Notes: a model not told the origin generated them from the sequence alone. Shown: positions 1 through 12,100, numbered from the stretch's first letter. The stretch: DNA of 37,614 nucleotides from Oscheius dolichura (GCA_932521035.1 CAKOAU010000001.1:1-37614), one strand, 5' to 3'. Program-made: numbers and translations.

Positions 1-598
1 CATGATGTTCTTCCAGTTTTCTTCGTGAACATCGTAGATACCTATAGGGGTTCAGTTGCAGTTATGTTATTCTCCATCTTTTTTGGATGTCGTCTCGTGC
101 CCCCAGGGCATTCATATGTTGAAGTGTTGTTTTGGTCGGGACCCTTTTCTATCTTTCTCTTCGGTCTTATTCTCTTGAAGAATCTTGCTCTATTTTTTAT
201 TTTTTTTTATTTTCTTTTCCTTTGTTTCTGTCTTTTATTTCCCACTCTTTGTTTTGTTTCTTTTACGCTTTCCGGTACGTTAATTTGGTTCTCGCTTCTT
301 CTCTGTTTTTTTTCCGGGTCGCGCCCTACTCTGGTAATTTAGATGAATAGTACAGCAATATAATGGTTGTTTTTTAATATTGGTTTTACCCCCCTTGTTT
401 GTTCATGATAAATTTCGGGATTTGGGTTAAACAATTGTTTATTAGCAGAATAGAACGTTGTTTATTAGCATTAGCATGAGCTTACATCAAAGCAATGTGG
501 GGCTTAGCGGATGTAGTGTCGGGAAGTAGCAGGAAAAATGGAAGAGGCAAGCAATGAAGGAAATTGAGTAAAGGAAAATTATTTAAATGAATGCTGAT
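1..598. other. AT-rich stretch without a supported gene
   Basis: The sequence is T-rich on the plus strand at 180-320, with long T runs. The open frames here translate to Phe/Leu/Ser-rich low-complexity peptides in overlapping frames, which is what T-rich DNA gives by chance. I see no splice-site pattern joining them to anything and no RNA gene. Confidence 0.5.
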
Positions 599-1090
599 TC
601 ACGAGGTGAAGGAGAGTTGATCGCCTTCGGCCACCAACTGGGACTCGTATTGGGAAGGGTCTATATGCGTTCCGTTGAGGTACACTTTTATGCTGTTGCG
701 GTATTCATCGGCGAAGGGGTTGTGCTGGTGAGGTGGATAGGGTTTCTGAAAATGTCCAATGAATGGATATAAGTAAAGGCTCACAGTCATGAAAGTGGCG
801 CACACATGAACAATGGCGTCGATCAGAGGTAGCTGGGGACCTCGGAAGGAGAGCAGCGATACCTACAAGCTTCTCCTCTGTTTTTTTTACGGAAAAAAAA
901 GTGAGAAAAAAAACACCTGCTCGTTCCGCTTTCCTCCTGTCCTGGGTCAGTACCTGTTGCCCTTGGAAATTGCATTTGACGCGCACGATAGTCGGGTTGT
1001 TCATCTTGCAATCTGGAATATAACACTCAGGAGGTCGGCAAATAGAAATATTTAAGGTATATATGGCATCTCCAATACAAGGTGGAACAT
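599..1090 (-). CDS. 3' part of a Cys-rich, probably secreted protein gene (unrecognised)
   Basis: Two minus-strand exons join in frame: 1090-954 (acceptor CTGACAG, donor CAG|GTACTG) and 745-599 (acceptor ATTTTCAG), ending at a stop. The first exon is Cys-rich (CIGDAIY, CRPPECYIPDCK, VRVKCNFQGQQ). The second starts KPYPPHQHNPF and contains an N-glycosylation-type site (NGT) in VYLNGTHIDP. Odd cysteine spacing and a sequon suggest an extracellular protein. The 5' end is not resolved. A hydrophobic start beginning MLVFIFFIA at about 1225 could be the signal peptide, but I could not join it in phase. The 208-nt intron is long for this window and may hide another exon. I do not recognise the family. 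Confidence 0.5.
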
Positions 1091-1379
1091 CTGTCAGAGT
1101 AGAGACCGTTTATTCTTAAAAGTTACAGCGGGAAAAATTAAAAATCGGCGGGAGAGTTAGACGGTGATGAGAAGTTGGAGTATTTAAAACATTTGTTTTT
1201 TTGCAATGAAAAAAATAAAAACCAGCATTGTTTGTATGGAAAGGAAAGCGGGGGAGTCAAAGCGGGGAGTCAAATTCATACGGCAGCCGGCCAGAGGTTT
1301 GAACGAGAGAGACGCTAACGCGAGACGCCAAACGCTTCTAATCGCTACGGGACCAGGGACATTAAACTGCGCGCACGGA

Positions 1380-1425
1380 ACCATGGCCTGGGCGGCCTAG
1401 CAGTATGTGTTGCCCAGGCCATGGT
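1380..1425. repeat. Perfect inverted repeat spanning a stop codon
   Basis: Arms CCATGGCCTGGG (1381-1392) and CCCAGGCCATGG (1413-1424) are perfect reverse complements. One further A:T pair extends them at 1380/1425, giving 13 bp arms around a 20-nt loop. The minus-strand stop of the phospholipase-like gene (1399-1397) lies in the loop. Confidence 0.85.
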
Positions 1426-1946
1426 GGCAGTTGAAGGTCCTCACGGCTACAGCCTTCTTCATAATGAAGACGCCAGGGCTTTTTAGGAGCCGAGTGAACC
1501 AACTGAAACGAGAGAAAATTGTCGAAAGCTGCTCAAAGTTAACTCACTTAGCACTCTCAAGCACCTGGTCGAGGCATTTGTTAAATGCTGAATCGGCTAT
1601 ATATTCAATGACATTTTTTCTGAACACTGATCCCGTTATCTTTTGTTGGTTCTCAGCCCTGGCATAGGCTATGTCGTGGTGCTACGCAGCACATGTTGAC
1701 GTCTAAAATTAAGAAATGAAAATAGGGTGAAAGTAGAAACCAACCGCTATCGCCAAGGCTCCATGCCTTCGTAATTACTTTTGCGGTGAGCGAATCTCCG
1801 GGGCCACAGTCCCAGGATTGGGCTTTAGAGCCCTGACAGATGGAACAGGCCGTCAGGAATATATGACCAGGGAAAGAGCGCGACAGTTGGAAGACATAGC
1901 TTGAGCTGTTCGAATGCCTAAAATCACATGGTAGTACACACAACAA
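1397..1946 (-). pseudogene. Secreted phospholipase A2-like gene, with an in-frame TAG
   Basis: Minus-strand exons are about 1923-1779, 1702-1548 and 1502-1397; phases close and canonical GT/AG sites flank each intron. The first carries WDCGPGDSL, matching the Ca-binding loop style W-x-C-G-x-G of small phospholipases A2. The second carries CAA-stop-HHDIAYARA, the His-Asp catalytic signature with a following Tyr, then AFNKCLDQVL. The last exon ends FNCHHGLGNTYC. Spacing of the cysteines resembles nematode secreted PLA2-like proteins. A TAG codon (1684-1682) sits two residues before the catalytic HD in the natural frame. Either this is a pseudogene, or the acceptor is used after that TAG (GCGTAG), which removes the stop. 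The signal-peptide exon is not resolved. Confidence 0.6.
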
Positions 1947-2092
1947 TTAAGGCGTATTTGAGAAAGAAAAACTTGACGTCTTTTGCCGACTCGAATGACT
2001 AAAAGCATTTATTTTTTCCTCTCGCAGAATGGGACAGGGGCTTAGCACTACAGTTTTTTTAAAGCAAAGCAAAGCAGCGGAGCAAACAAGCA

Positions 2093-3859
2093 TCAAGAGT
2101 TTATGGGGTGAGCGGAAGGGAATTTAAAAAAAAGCGAAAAGACGGCAGAAAAGCAAAGCAAGGCGACGCAATTGCCTTTGTGCATCACAGCGCGTCTTCT
2201 TCTTGGAAGAAGATGGCGCGAGGGGCGGCAGCTGGTGGCGGGGCTATTCCAGACGGCTGCTCTGACTCCGATCAGTGGAGCTTTCTCGGCAACAGATGGT
2301 GGTGGTGGAGCTGTTTCAGATGATCCGGCGACTCCGGTCACTGGAGCCTTCTCAAGGCGGAAAGCGGGCTCAATGTCATGCTGGGCTTTGTGGACAGGGG
2401 TCTTGCGGCCGGTTGCCTTCTTCACAGCGATGTAGACGGCTGAGATGAGCTTGTACACGAAGTGCACGCCTCCGGCAGTCGACAGAGTGCCTATCACTGC
2501 CATCAGAATGGAAGGTAGGCTCCAGTCGTTCTCATTCGCTTTGTGGGCCAAGAAGTCATCAATGGCAGGCACCAGGCAGCTTTCAAATCCGGAGTGCTCC
2601 TTATCAATGTTCTTTATAATCTTTTTTACACAAGTAGAGAGGCAAGTGGCTCATCTGAATAATAGGAAAAACAAATAAAAATCTATAATATTAAGTCCCA
2701 CCTTCCGGGGCAGGAAATCTTCAGATGTCTTCACTCTTTCAGTGTGCACGCCATCGCCGGCGACCACAACGGGGCCGACAACCATGGGACACACTTGGTT
2801 GAGCAGTTAGATTTGTGCATGAGACGTTCCCAGCAGATGCCGTCGCGGCAGGCGCGAGTCATGTCGAATTCCTGGCCCAGATAACTCATCTGGAGTTTAT
2901 TGATATTCTCTCTCACTTCTCCAACTTTGTCCACCAGGATGCCCGGGTCCTCGATCTGGAGAATGCAGTAAAATTGTGGAAGCTGGTCATTACTCTCACC
3001 TTTTCAACTGTTCTTCTCACATAGTTGCGGGGCAGAAATACTCTGAAGCTCATGGAATGCGGCTGGTCGGGAGGGGCACTGATGCAGTGGTCCACCTCGA
3101 CACGCGCGATTTCCAGAACCTCTTGCCTTGTCAAATTTTTGAAGTTCATCTAGAAAGCAAGAGTATATAAGGAAGCGATTATTAAAATATTACCCCGATA
3201 ACATCCCAAAAATACAGGCTGTCGGGCCATGTGGGCCTCTTCTCCAACAGGCCGGTGGCTTTCTTGAGGGCAGGTTCATTTGATCCATGAGCGAGGAGAA
3301 GAGCCCAAATTCTGAAGGGAAATACATGTAGCTGCATCAGACCAGTAAATAACTCACTGTTCTTTTTCGCTGGGGGAAGCAGGAAAGTTGTCTGGCCTGT
3401 AGTCGCAAAAGATGTCGGTTTTTTTAGGCCCACGGTATGTCTCGTTGTTCTGCCTGGCGCGCATCTCCTTCTGGTGGAGGCTCTGGATTTCCTGATCGAT
3501 CTTTTTGCAGAATCTGCTCATTTCCGGGTCCTTGAACGTTGGCCAGACAGCGAATTTGATAGAGTCTTCAACCGAATCCTTGTAGACAAGCCTGAAACAT
3601 ATTAGTCTTCCCCTTCGAGTTGTGAAAAACACTGTGAATAACAGAATACTTTGGGAAAACACACTTACAGAACATTCTCCCTTTTGGTTACTCGGAGACG
3701 TGCTGCTCTTTCTTTCATCTCGTCCTTTTCATCGGCGTGCTTCACACAGAAATGGCTGAGGTCGTTCTCTTCAGTCTTGTCGGAGGCGGTGCCACCTTTC
3801 GAGAGGGCACGGGGTATAAAAGCTACAACCAGGACGAGAAGACAAAGGCGCTTCCACAT
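2093..3859 (-). CDS. Unrecognised type I membrane protein gene, frame disrupted near the 3' end
   Basis: Five 5' exons join cleanly on the minus strand: 3859-3669, 3591-3358, 3311-3194, 3149-3000 and 2955 onward, all with GT/AG sites and matching phases. The protein starts with a signal peptide (MWKRLCLLVLVVAFIPRALS). It has spaced cysteines (HFCVKH, SRFCKK, IFCDYR, RACRDGICW, SNCSTKCVP), as in an extracellular domain. The last exon, ending at 2093, carries a membrane segment (residues like LPSILMAVIGTLSTAGG and VYKLISAVYIAV) and a basic tail. In exon 5 the frame that follows CVP hits a stop at 2731, while another frame reads on sensibly as MVVGPVVVAGDGVHTERV. One missing base near 2785 would explain this. 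The junction into the last exon also does not close with standard sites. I do not recognise the family. Confidence 0.5.
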
Positions 3860-5217
3860 TTCGAAGCGCGTTCAGCAGTGTGAATGAGACGTCTCCGAGT
3901 AACAAAAAGATACGGTAGAGGGCGGAGCCCGCGAGGCGGGCCACGCCCACTGCTGGGATGCACGCGTTGCCATCTTCTCTCTCTCTCTCTCACTAATTTC
4001 GATAAAATGAAATTCCCTCTGATTTATCCGAGTCACCTTGTAACTATCCTCCTCTTCCTCTTTCAAACATTCATATTTCACACAAATTCCGCTTGCTGCA
4101 CCCTACTATATGCCCACACTGACGAGTAGACACCTTAAAATGAAGTCAAAAAGTGATTTTTCTTATTGTATTAGGCTTGCCCTCAGTTTTATCAACTATC
4201 ACTGACTTCTCCCCTCGCAATTGATCGCAAAAAAGCTTGATTAGCCCTCTTTTCGCCTTGAGAAAGCTTAGTTATCCCATGTCAAGAACATTTCCTTCCC
4301 TTTCGATTCCTTTCAACCATACCAATTTTGTTCCAACGCTGATGATTAACTTCTTCCACTACAAAATCTGAATTTTATTTTTAACCCTTTATCCTGTTCA
4401 TGATCATATTTACACCAAAAACCCGTTGATTTTCCTTGAAGTTTTGAAATTTTCGAAACTGTCACCTATTCTTTTAAACGGACACCTCAAAGAAATCTTT
4501 AAAAATCGCTTATGACGAATTTCCCCAATTGTTACCGAAGTTGCCACCTTTTTATCCCCATTTCCTCGTTGTCTCTACTATATTCCTACTATTCTCCTGT
4601 TTCACATGCGCCCATTAGTTCTGCCTTTGTTTTACCGTACTCTCTCTCCGTAGCCGCCGCTCCAGCTCATTAGTTTTCTGATCTTTCTCCTATTTTGAAA
4701 CAAAGAGGAGCCTGCCGTTAATCATTCCGGCCTAGTCACATGCACTGCCGCACCCCGAGGGACCCCTATTAATCACCTCGTGCTTTCCGGCGCCAGAGCA
4801 GGCGACTGCCTCCAAAATGATGAAAACGGGGGGCAGCTTTTTGGAAAGAGAGTCAACCAAAAAGTGGTTCTACTATAAAGATATCACTATTTCTTTTTTT
4901 CCAATTATTTATCCAAAGCGCTGAGTTTCTTGCATTGGTGGCCCGAGAAAAACATAGCTTTCGCTTTTTTAGGCTTTTTTTTAGTTTTATTGTTTCCTTC
5001 CTATGTTGTTGTTGGTGTCTAGGAAACCCCTCCTCCAAATTTCCGGTCACTTCAGCGCCGTTTCTTGGGGGACCTTTTCCTATGTTTCGTAATGTAAGGG
5101 AGAACCTAATCAGTAATTTTCACGGCGGTAATGCTTGCCCCCGCTCCCGAGGGACTACTAGTAAATACTCTTTGGCCGGGTCTCCGTGCAAAATTGCACA
5201 ACGGGAAATTAAATCCC
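3860..5217. other. Gene-free intergenic region with a GC hairpin and a CT tract
   Basis: No supported gene. At 3920-3948 there is a GC-rich imperfect hairpin: 13 bp arms with two mismatches around a GAG loop. A (TC)n tract lies at about 3973-3992. The remainder is AT-rich with T-rich runs and no convincing splice or coding pattern in either strand. Confidence 0.5.
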
Positions 5218-5891
5218 TTCGATGCTACCGTAACCTGCCGCTGGTTGGTTTCTTGAACCCTTCTGGAAGATGGGCACTGCCATTAATCACTAAAAGCCGC
5301 TAGGGACCCGCTGGGAGCTATTATTTTTCTGGTTGGTTTCTTGAACCCTTCTGGAAGATGGGCACTGCCATTAATCACTAAAAGCAGCTAGGGACCCGCT
5401 GGGAGCTATTATTTTTCGGCGGCTTTTCGATGCTACCGTAATCTGCCGCTGGTTGGTTTCTTGAACCCTTCTGGAAAATGGGCACTGCCATTAATCACTA
5501 ACAGCCACTAGGGACCCGCTGGGAGCTATTATTTTTCTGGTTGGTTTCTTGAACCCTTCTGGAAGATGGGCACTGCCATTAATCACTAAAAGCAGCTAGG
5601 GACCCGCTGGGAGCTATTATTTTTCGGCGGCTTTTCGATGCTACCGTAATCTGCCGCTGGTTGGTTTCTTGAACCCTTCTGGAAAATGGGCACTGCCATT
5701 AATCACTAACAGCCACTAGGGACCCGCTGGGAGCTATTATTTTTCTGGTTGGTTTCTTGAACCCTTCTGGAAAATGGGCACTGCCATTAATCACTAAAAG
5801 CCGCTAGGGACCCGCTGGGAGCTATTATTTTTCTGGTTGGTTTCTTGAACCCTTCTGGAAGATGGGCACTGCCATTAATGACTAAAAGGGA
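5218..5891 (+). repeat. Minisatellite with alternating 88 and 120 bp periods
   Basis: Seven copies of a unit beginning CTGGTTGGTTTCTTGAACCC start at 5241, 5329, 5449, 5537, 5657, 5745 and 5833. The spacings are 88, 120, 88, 120, 88 and 88 bp. The 120-bp form carries an extra 32 bp (a GGCGGCTTTTCGATGCTACC-type segment). This gives a 208-bp higher-order repeat. Copies differ at a few positions. The sequence just right of the array (5892-5975) is itself a divergent unit with an insertion, and it forms the left edge of the repeated transposon copy. Confidence 0.9.
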
Positions 5892-6078
5892 CTAGGGACG
5901 TGCGGAAATTAATCTTTAAGGAGACACCCGGCCTGCACGCACCCGCTGGGAGTCATTATTTTTCAGCGGCTCTCTTTGTTGGCCGACCAGGGACAAAGTA
6001 CGATGGACCAAAAACCGAGGGACTTGCTTTTTTCTTTAAAATCCTTCTTTTTTTTTAAATTTTTTCTGTACAATGTTT

Positions 6079-6089
6079 GTTTGTTCCAG
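6079..6089 (+). promoter_or_regulatory. Possible trans-splice acceptor upstream of gene 1
   Basis: TTTGTTCCAG-type acceptor (AG at 6088-6089) lies 60 nt before the ATG at 6150, with no donor seen upstream. In nematodes such an orphan acceptor can receive a spliced leader. An in-frame TGA at 6141-6143 makes 6150 the first usable ATG. A twin lies at 23489-23499. Confidence 0.35.
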
Positions 6090-6149
6090 TAAAACTTGGG
6101 CTAGTTTGTGGTAGGGATTGACCACCCTACAGTGTTTTCCTGAGCCAAT

Positions 6150-9100
6150 ATGGATTTGTCTCAAGAAAATGGAAGTGATTTGGAAATGGAGGAAAGTGGC
6201 AACCGGGCCACTATAGGTTCTCTGGCTAGTGGGGACGTCTTTGAGACTCCCCGGAATCGGAAGGTACAAAAGAAAGGCTTCCTAAATTTACAAATTCTAG
6301 AGTGGAAGACCGAAAAGTAAAAAATTCCGTTCGTATAAGAGCATCAGAGATAATAGTTCATCGGGGAGCTCCCAAAGAAGTCATTCGGAAGACTCATTTT
6401 CATCGGGTCACCACGGGTCCCAGGAAATTAGTGATTTTGATGACAGCTACAGTGGTGGCTCGTTCCCCAACATTAGCCTTCTCCGAACGTCTACGCCCAT
6501 TTCGAGCAGAACACCGCCGGTGAAAAGAAGACATTCGGCCGAATTTCCCAGTCAGAGACCGGGATCACTCCCTGTACGTTATATTAAGCTTTTCTGTTTT
6601 TGATTATGCCTGTTTCTAGTGCAGTCAAAGTACACCGGAGCTTTCTTTCTCACCATTTGCTACACCGAAAAGCAGCTCGTCGTACCAAGAGAAACACCGC
6701 TTATATTACCATCGGTCGGTTTAAGCCCCCCGGTTGTTGTTTCCATTTTTCTAATTTGCAGTAACCATCCTGAGCGCGAGAGAAAAAAAGCGACCCCACT
6801 CTCAGGGGCTGAAAGAATCAGACTCCACCGAAGAAGAAAGGCGAACGAGGAGACAAAGCAGAGAGAGGCTAGCGAAATCCTTGCTATGGTAGAGGGAAAT
6901 CTTCTCGGGCCACGAAGAATTGTACAACAGTACCTAAATAGGCTGCATCCTGGGGAAAAGGAAGAAATCTTGGATTCATTTCGGAGAACTGTCCGAGAAT
7001 ACCAGAATCAAACGTGTCAACAAAATCTAAGCAGAACCCAAATGGAAGAAAGAAAGGCAGATCTCTTCGAAGAAATCGAATCACAGCTGCAAACCGTCTT
7101 CGAGAGTGCAATCCGAGCTGAAGCGCTCCATCAAGGCGATAACCGACAGCTGGAAGCCGTTATCCAAACATTTCGCAATTTACTGAATGCTGATCGAGAA
7201 GATGCCTTCAACGAAAGGAAAACAATCTTTGAACTTCTGGACGAGGCCCTCGAAGCCCAGGATAAAATGCAGGAACTTCTACGGCTCACAACAGATGAAT
7301 ACGGAAGAATGAGGGACTGTCTTGTCAAGCAGCTCAGCAAGAATATTAAAGGATGGAAATCGCGAAATATCTACGAAAACGCCCTACGCACCCTCGGCAG
7401 GGCTCGCTATCATTTGAAGGAAGACTATGAAGACTACCGTGTAAAAGCGGCGAGCGGAGAGCCGATATTCTACCCAATCGCTGTCCTCTATCCTTTAATC
7501 TACAGGGAAACTATCAGTACCTCGTCTTCTATTAAAACCGCAATGGAGGGAGTGCCCGAGCAAGAATCTTTTGAAGACGATGGTCAGTTTTCCCTATTCC
7601 ACTTCACTCATATTTTTTAGAGATCTTGTCGTCTGCTTCTGATCGCTCCGGTGAGAAAGGTGCGGGAGAGGAAGAAACGGCCACCACTGAAGAAGAAGAG
7701 GAGAGCCACCACCGCCGCCGCCGCCTTGAACCGAACCAGGCCGCCGATACATGGGACGAAGCGGACCTGGTCCTCCTTAGCGACGACAGTGTGGACGAAG
7801 CTGATGCTGCTGCTAATGACGAGCAGGATGATGACGAACTGGCAAAACTAGCTCAGTTACAGCTGGACCCTCAAATGGAGGCCGCTGTGACGAGGCAAGT
7901 AAATGAGATCATTGGAGAAGACGCAGCTGAAATGGTAACCGACGATCTGGCCGAGCAAATTCTACGAAAAACGACCTTTATCCGCCGGTGCCTTCCTGGA
8001 CAGTGTTCTGAGTGTGTTCCCCGGTTGGTGGATCTCTCTTATTTTCAAATAAAAATTGGTTTCAGCGAAGCCTTCGAAGTGCTTGAAATCTTGCGGACCT
8101 TTTTGAATTACCCTGCAATTGACCTCGGAAGCCGTGTACTCAACACTCTGATCCGCTTGACAACGAGAAACAATCCTCAGCTGAACGGCTTGTCAGTACT
8201 GCAGTGGCTAAGGAAATACGAAGCCTGTTACCAAGGCATAAGATCCATCGTGCGAAGACTCTCAGATCTGAAGGCTCTTCTTATCGCCATCACGGATATC
8301 AGGCGTTTCAACGTAGCCGCTGATTATGCAAGTCTCAAAAGAGTTCTGTCGTTCCAAGGAATTCCCAGAAGAATCCAGCTGAGATTTCTTTATCAATACA
8401 CAGGTATATATTTTCATCCGCGAGAGCAGCGGATATATAAGCCTATGTTTCTTTTTTTCCAGGACACATTGCCGACCACCACCACACTGAGGATTATGTG
8501 ATGAAGAAGTTCCAAGGCAATTTTAACGACTTTTGGAAGGGAATGAATGAGCTAGAAATTTTTTCGTGCCAGTGCTGTAATCAGCTCCGCAGTCAGAAGG
8601 ACATCAAGCTCTATCCAAGTCCAGACCCTGGAGTTTGTCCACCTGTAAACTTGGCTCCTTTTCTTCCGGCGGTTCCTCCATTGCCCATGTTTACTACAAA
8701 GCAAGCTATGGAAGAAGAAGCTGCCGGCCTCCGATCGCGCTCTCCCACGCCTACGAGAGCTCCAGCAGCAGGGGCTACAGGCAGTCAACGACGACAACAA
8801 CAACAGAGCGCCCAGGTAGAATAGATCCAGCCTAAGCCTAAAAACGGGGAGCTGTTTCAGCGTTGCTACGGAATCTGCCTTACCTGCCATGCCTCGATCC
8901 GAAAGGGACAGAAGCCTGCTGACGCTTTAATCAACGGTATGGAAAGCTCCCCGGTGCCCGACTGCCTCCTTGACCTCAACTGGATTGAGTTGATGATGAT
9001 CCAACGTGTCCGACCAATCCATGCAGTCATTCATCTGCGGAATATCGGCGGAAAGAAAACTTCCCTCAAGGTTGACTATGATTTTCCCTGCCTCTTTAGG

Positions 9101-12100
9101 CTCTCTTTCTCTTTTTAGGGCACAAAAGGAGCCCAGGTGATTTTGCCGGTCGATATACAGGCAACTATGGATCACGTTGCGCAAACATTACCTTCGGCTT
9201 CCAACCTCTCGATTCAAGTCAACACCAGTTTTGGTGACAAGCGAATTGTCAGCTTACCGAAGGTTCTCCGAGCCCTTCGATACTTGAAATTGAACAACGA
9301 CCTCTATCACGATATCGAGATTAACGAACAATTCAAATTTCGTCTGAACGAAGACGTTTTCTTCGAGAAACCGGTATGAACATACTGAGCATGAGAATTG
9401 GCTTAATCGCTTTTAAGGACGCTACGGAGCAGGACGCCGAAGCTCTTTTGCACCGGGAGCTTGATGCCCTTGACGATGAGCACCTGCTAACACAAGATGC
9501 TATTGACGTTCAGCCGTTTCAAAATGCTCAGCCACCAAATATTGATACAGTGACAACAGCGGACCGTTACCGTGTCGTGCCACACAAGTATCAACCAATC
9601 GCCGTCAGCACGCCTAATCTTGACGTGTTGGCCATGCCTCAAATATATCCGACAGGCCATTTCGGCTACAGCCATGACCGTCATGAAAAACCTCTTCACA
9701 TTTCTCGGTACGCTAGAAACCGACTTCTGGACAGAGAACGGCGTTACGGAAACGATCCGACTTGGCTACTATTTTTTTACCATCATCTTTTACAAAAGGT
9801 AGGCGTCTTTTTTGTTGAGCTCCCAAAAATTGGCATTATTCCAGGATGTGACCTCTGTCCTAGGAATACAGGCAAGGGTAGGAGCAACTGCCACAGGAGC
9901 GGAAGTAGCCGAGAAGATAGAAACAGATGAAGCTTTTGTCAAGGGCAATATGACCTCATTATTTGGAAAGCTTAGAGGGTTTCCACCTTACTGGCACTCG
10001 GTGAAACTGAAGCTTCGTTCTCATCTAATCGCCTTTGGCCCTCCCACCTGGTTTTTGACTCTCAGTCCAGCTGAAACTGAATGGAAAACCGTCGTCAACT
10101 TATACAAGAAGTTCAAGCCTCCAACTCGAGTACGGTCGGACTACGCACACTTGGGGTAAATTCAACGAGTATTCTGGCTTAAGACGACTATTTTCAGACA
10201 TTTCATGGCACAGGATCCACTTCATTTTTCGCGCTACTTCTACAGGCGGACGAGAGTTTTTTTCTCAAAATTCCTGCGAGTTGGACAAGACTATGAAGGG
10301 CCTCTGGGAAATGTGACCCACTGGTTCTACAGATTTGAATACCAGGCTCGAGGAACACCTCATGTTCATGCTATTCTCTGGACGAAAGGACGTCCCAACC
10401 TCGATGCACCAGAGCAGGAGATCACCGACTTCATAGACCGCTACGTAACCTGTCGTCTCCCCGACCCAGACTTGGAACCGCGTCTCCATAGACGAGTAAT
10501 CAATCACCAATTGCATTGGAAGAAGCATAACAAGACCTGCATGAGAAGGGTCCGCTATGGCCCTGGCGGAAGGAAAATGGCAACGTACTGTCGATTTCAA
10601 ATGCCCCGTCCGGTCCTCGCTAAGACAGTTGTGATGCACCTCAACAAAGCCGTCAAATACCTGCCCGGTGTGAAGAAGCGAGCTTATTACATTCGAAGAA
10701 GAAAGGCTGAAATTGTAAGTTCAAAGTTTAAGTTCCGATTATGACACAACACTGTCTCCCTTGCAGATGATCAACGATTACAATCCGGCCTGTCTTCTCA
10801 GCTGGAAAGGGAATATGGACCTACAGTTCATTTCTCACAATGAAGAGGGACTCTTCGGCTACGTTGCCGGATACGCGGCAAAGGGCAAAGAGGGTGACGT
10901 GAGAGGAGTCATTGGCGGTGGAGAAGAAGGGAAAGCCAAAAAACCTCCTACTGGTGCTCACGAACGGCCTGATGACGATGAGGATGAGGACGACACAATG
11001 AAGATCCCCAAATCCCACGATCCAAGTGGCAAGCTCTCGGCCATATATGAGCAAATCCTGAAGATTATGAACCAGAGAGAGGTCGGCCTATACGAGATAG
11101 TTGACCAACTGATGGGTAAGTATTTAGGCTTCCTTCCTTCCTTCCTTGAGTTAATTCCAGGTCACAAGTCAATTAATTTCAGGTCACAAGCTCTTTGAGT
11201 TCGACTCGGAGCATTGCTGGATCGACCTACATCAATCATCAGAGCGCAGACGAATGCTACTGCCCAAATCCATGTTGGCAAGGGCGCAGAAAGCTTATGC
11301 AGACAACTGGATGGACACATATTATAAAAATAGGCACGCTGATTTGGAGTACTACTGTCTCTTCAATCTCTTGACTAATTTTGAAATGGCCGAGGAGGCG
11401 AGAGCAAAAGGAACAGTCAGCCAAATTTTTAGAGATGACGGTAGGTGGTTTTTTACCCCTTGTCCCCCCACTATAGAACAAGGATCGTTTTCATTTCAGA
11501 CGACGAAGAGGATCCTGTGGATTCCGACGATGCTATTGATGAGAACAACGAAGAGCGCCTGATCAAGAAGAGAAAGAGGACAGGAGCCACCGCCACCAAT
11601 CAGAGCAGAAATGTGTTTTCTGCGGACTACCACACGGAAAATCGTCGGAGCATCTTCTACAGCCATCCAGACTTACCTATTGGTCATGCATTTGAGTTGC
11701 ACTCTTCGGGAATGAAGAAAAAGTTGATGAGAAAGAAGAAAGCCATGTGCGTGCGCTTCTTCATGAAGCCCCTCGATTGGGACGATTCCGCTGTCGTGGA
11801 GGACTGTTTTAGGCGACTCTGCCTTCTCTTTATTCCTTGGAGGGATGAAGATTCCCTTCTGGAGATCTACAGCGGTGGGTTGCCTGCTAGCATTAGAAAT
11901 TTTCTGAGTTGATGCTTTGCAGAGGAGAGTTACCTTGATCTCTGGCTTCGCTTTATGAGGGAACTGAAGGAGTACTCCGCCGAGGCTTTCGAAGATCTTG
12001 AAAAATATTTGGACAGATTCATTGCCATGAAAGAAGAAGACCGCGAAAGGGCCGAAAAATACCGAATGCAAAGGCAGGCTCTGCATGCTGCCGAAGCCGA

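Noticed and set aside
25..350. Two overlapping Phe/Leu-rich plus-strand proteins
   Set aside because: T-rich low-complexity DNA gives such frames by chance; no signal peptide, splice or family pattern.
5218..5891. A CRISPR array
   Set aside because: The units are directly abutting 88/120-bp repeats with no unique spacers, in a eukaryotic context.
6619..7620. A 333-aa protein gene starting at 6619
   Set aside because: It opens at GTG with an intron (6715-6761) read through; it is a composite of part of exon 3 in the wrong frame and exon 4 of gene 1.
8030..8075. A possible extra intron (GTGGATC ... TTTCAG) in exon 5
   Set aside because: Removing it shifts the frame and reaches a stop within a few codons, while reading through keeps a continuous protein.
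7626..8501. A separate acidic protein gene beginning with MSSASDRSGEKG
   Set aside because: The frame opens at a TTG, and GATG|GTCAGT ... TTTTTTAG| joins it in phase to the exon before; it is exon 5 of gene 1.
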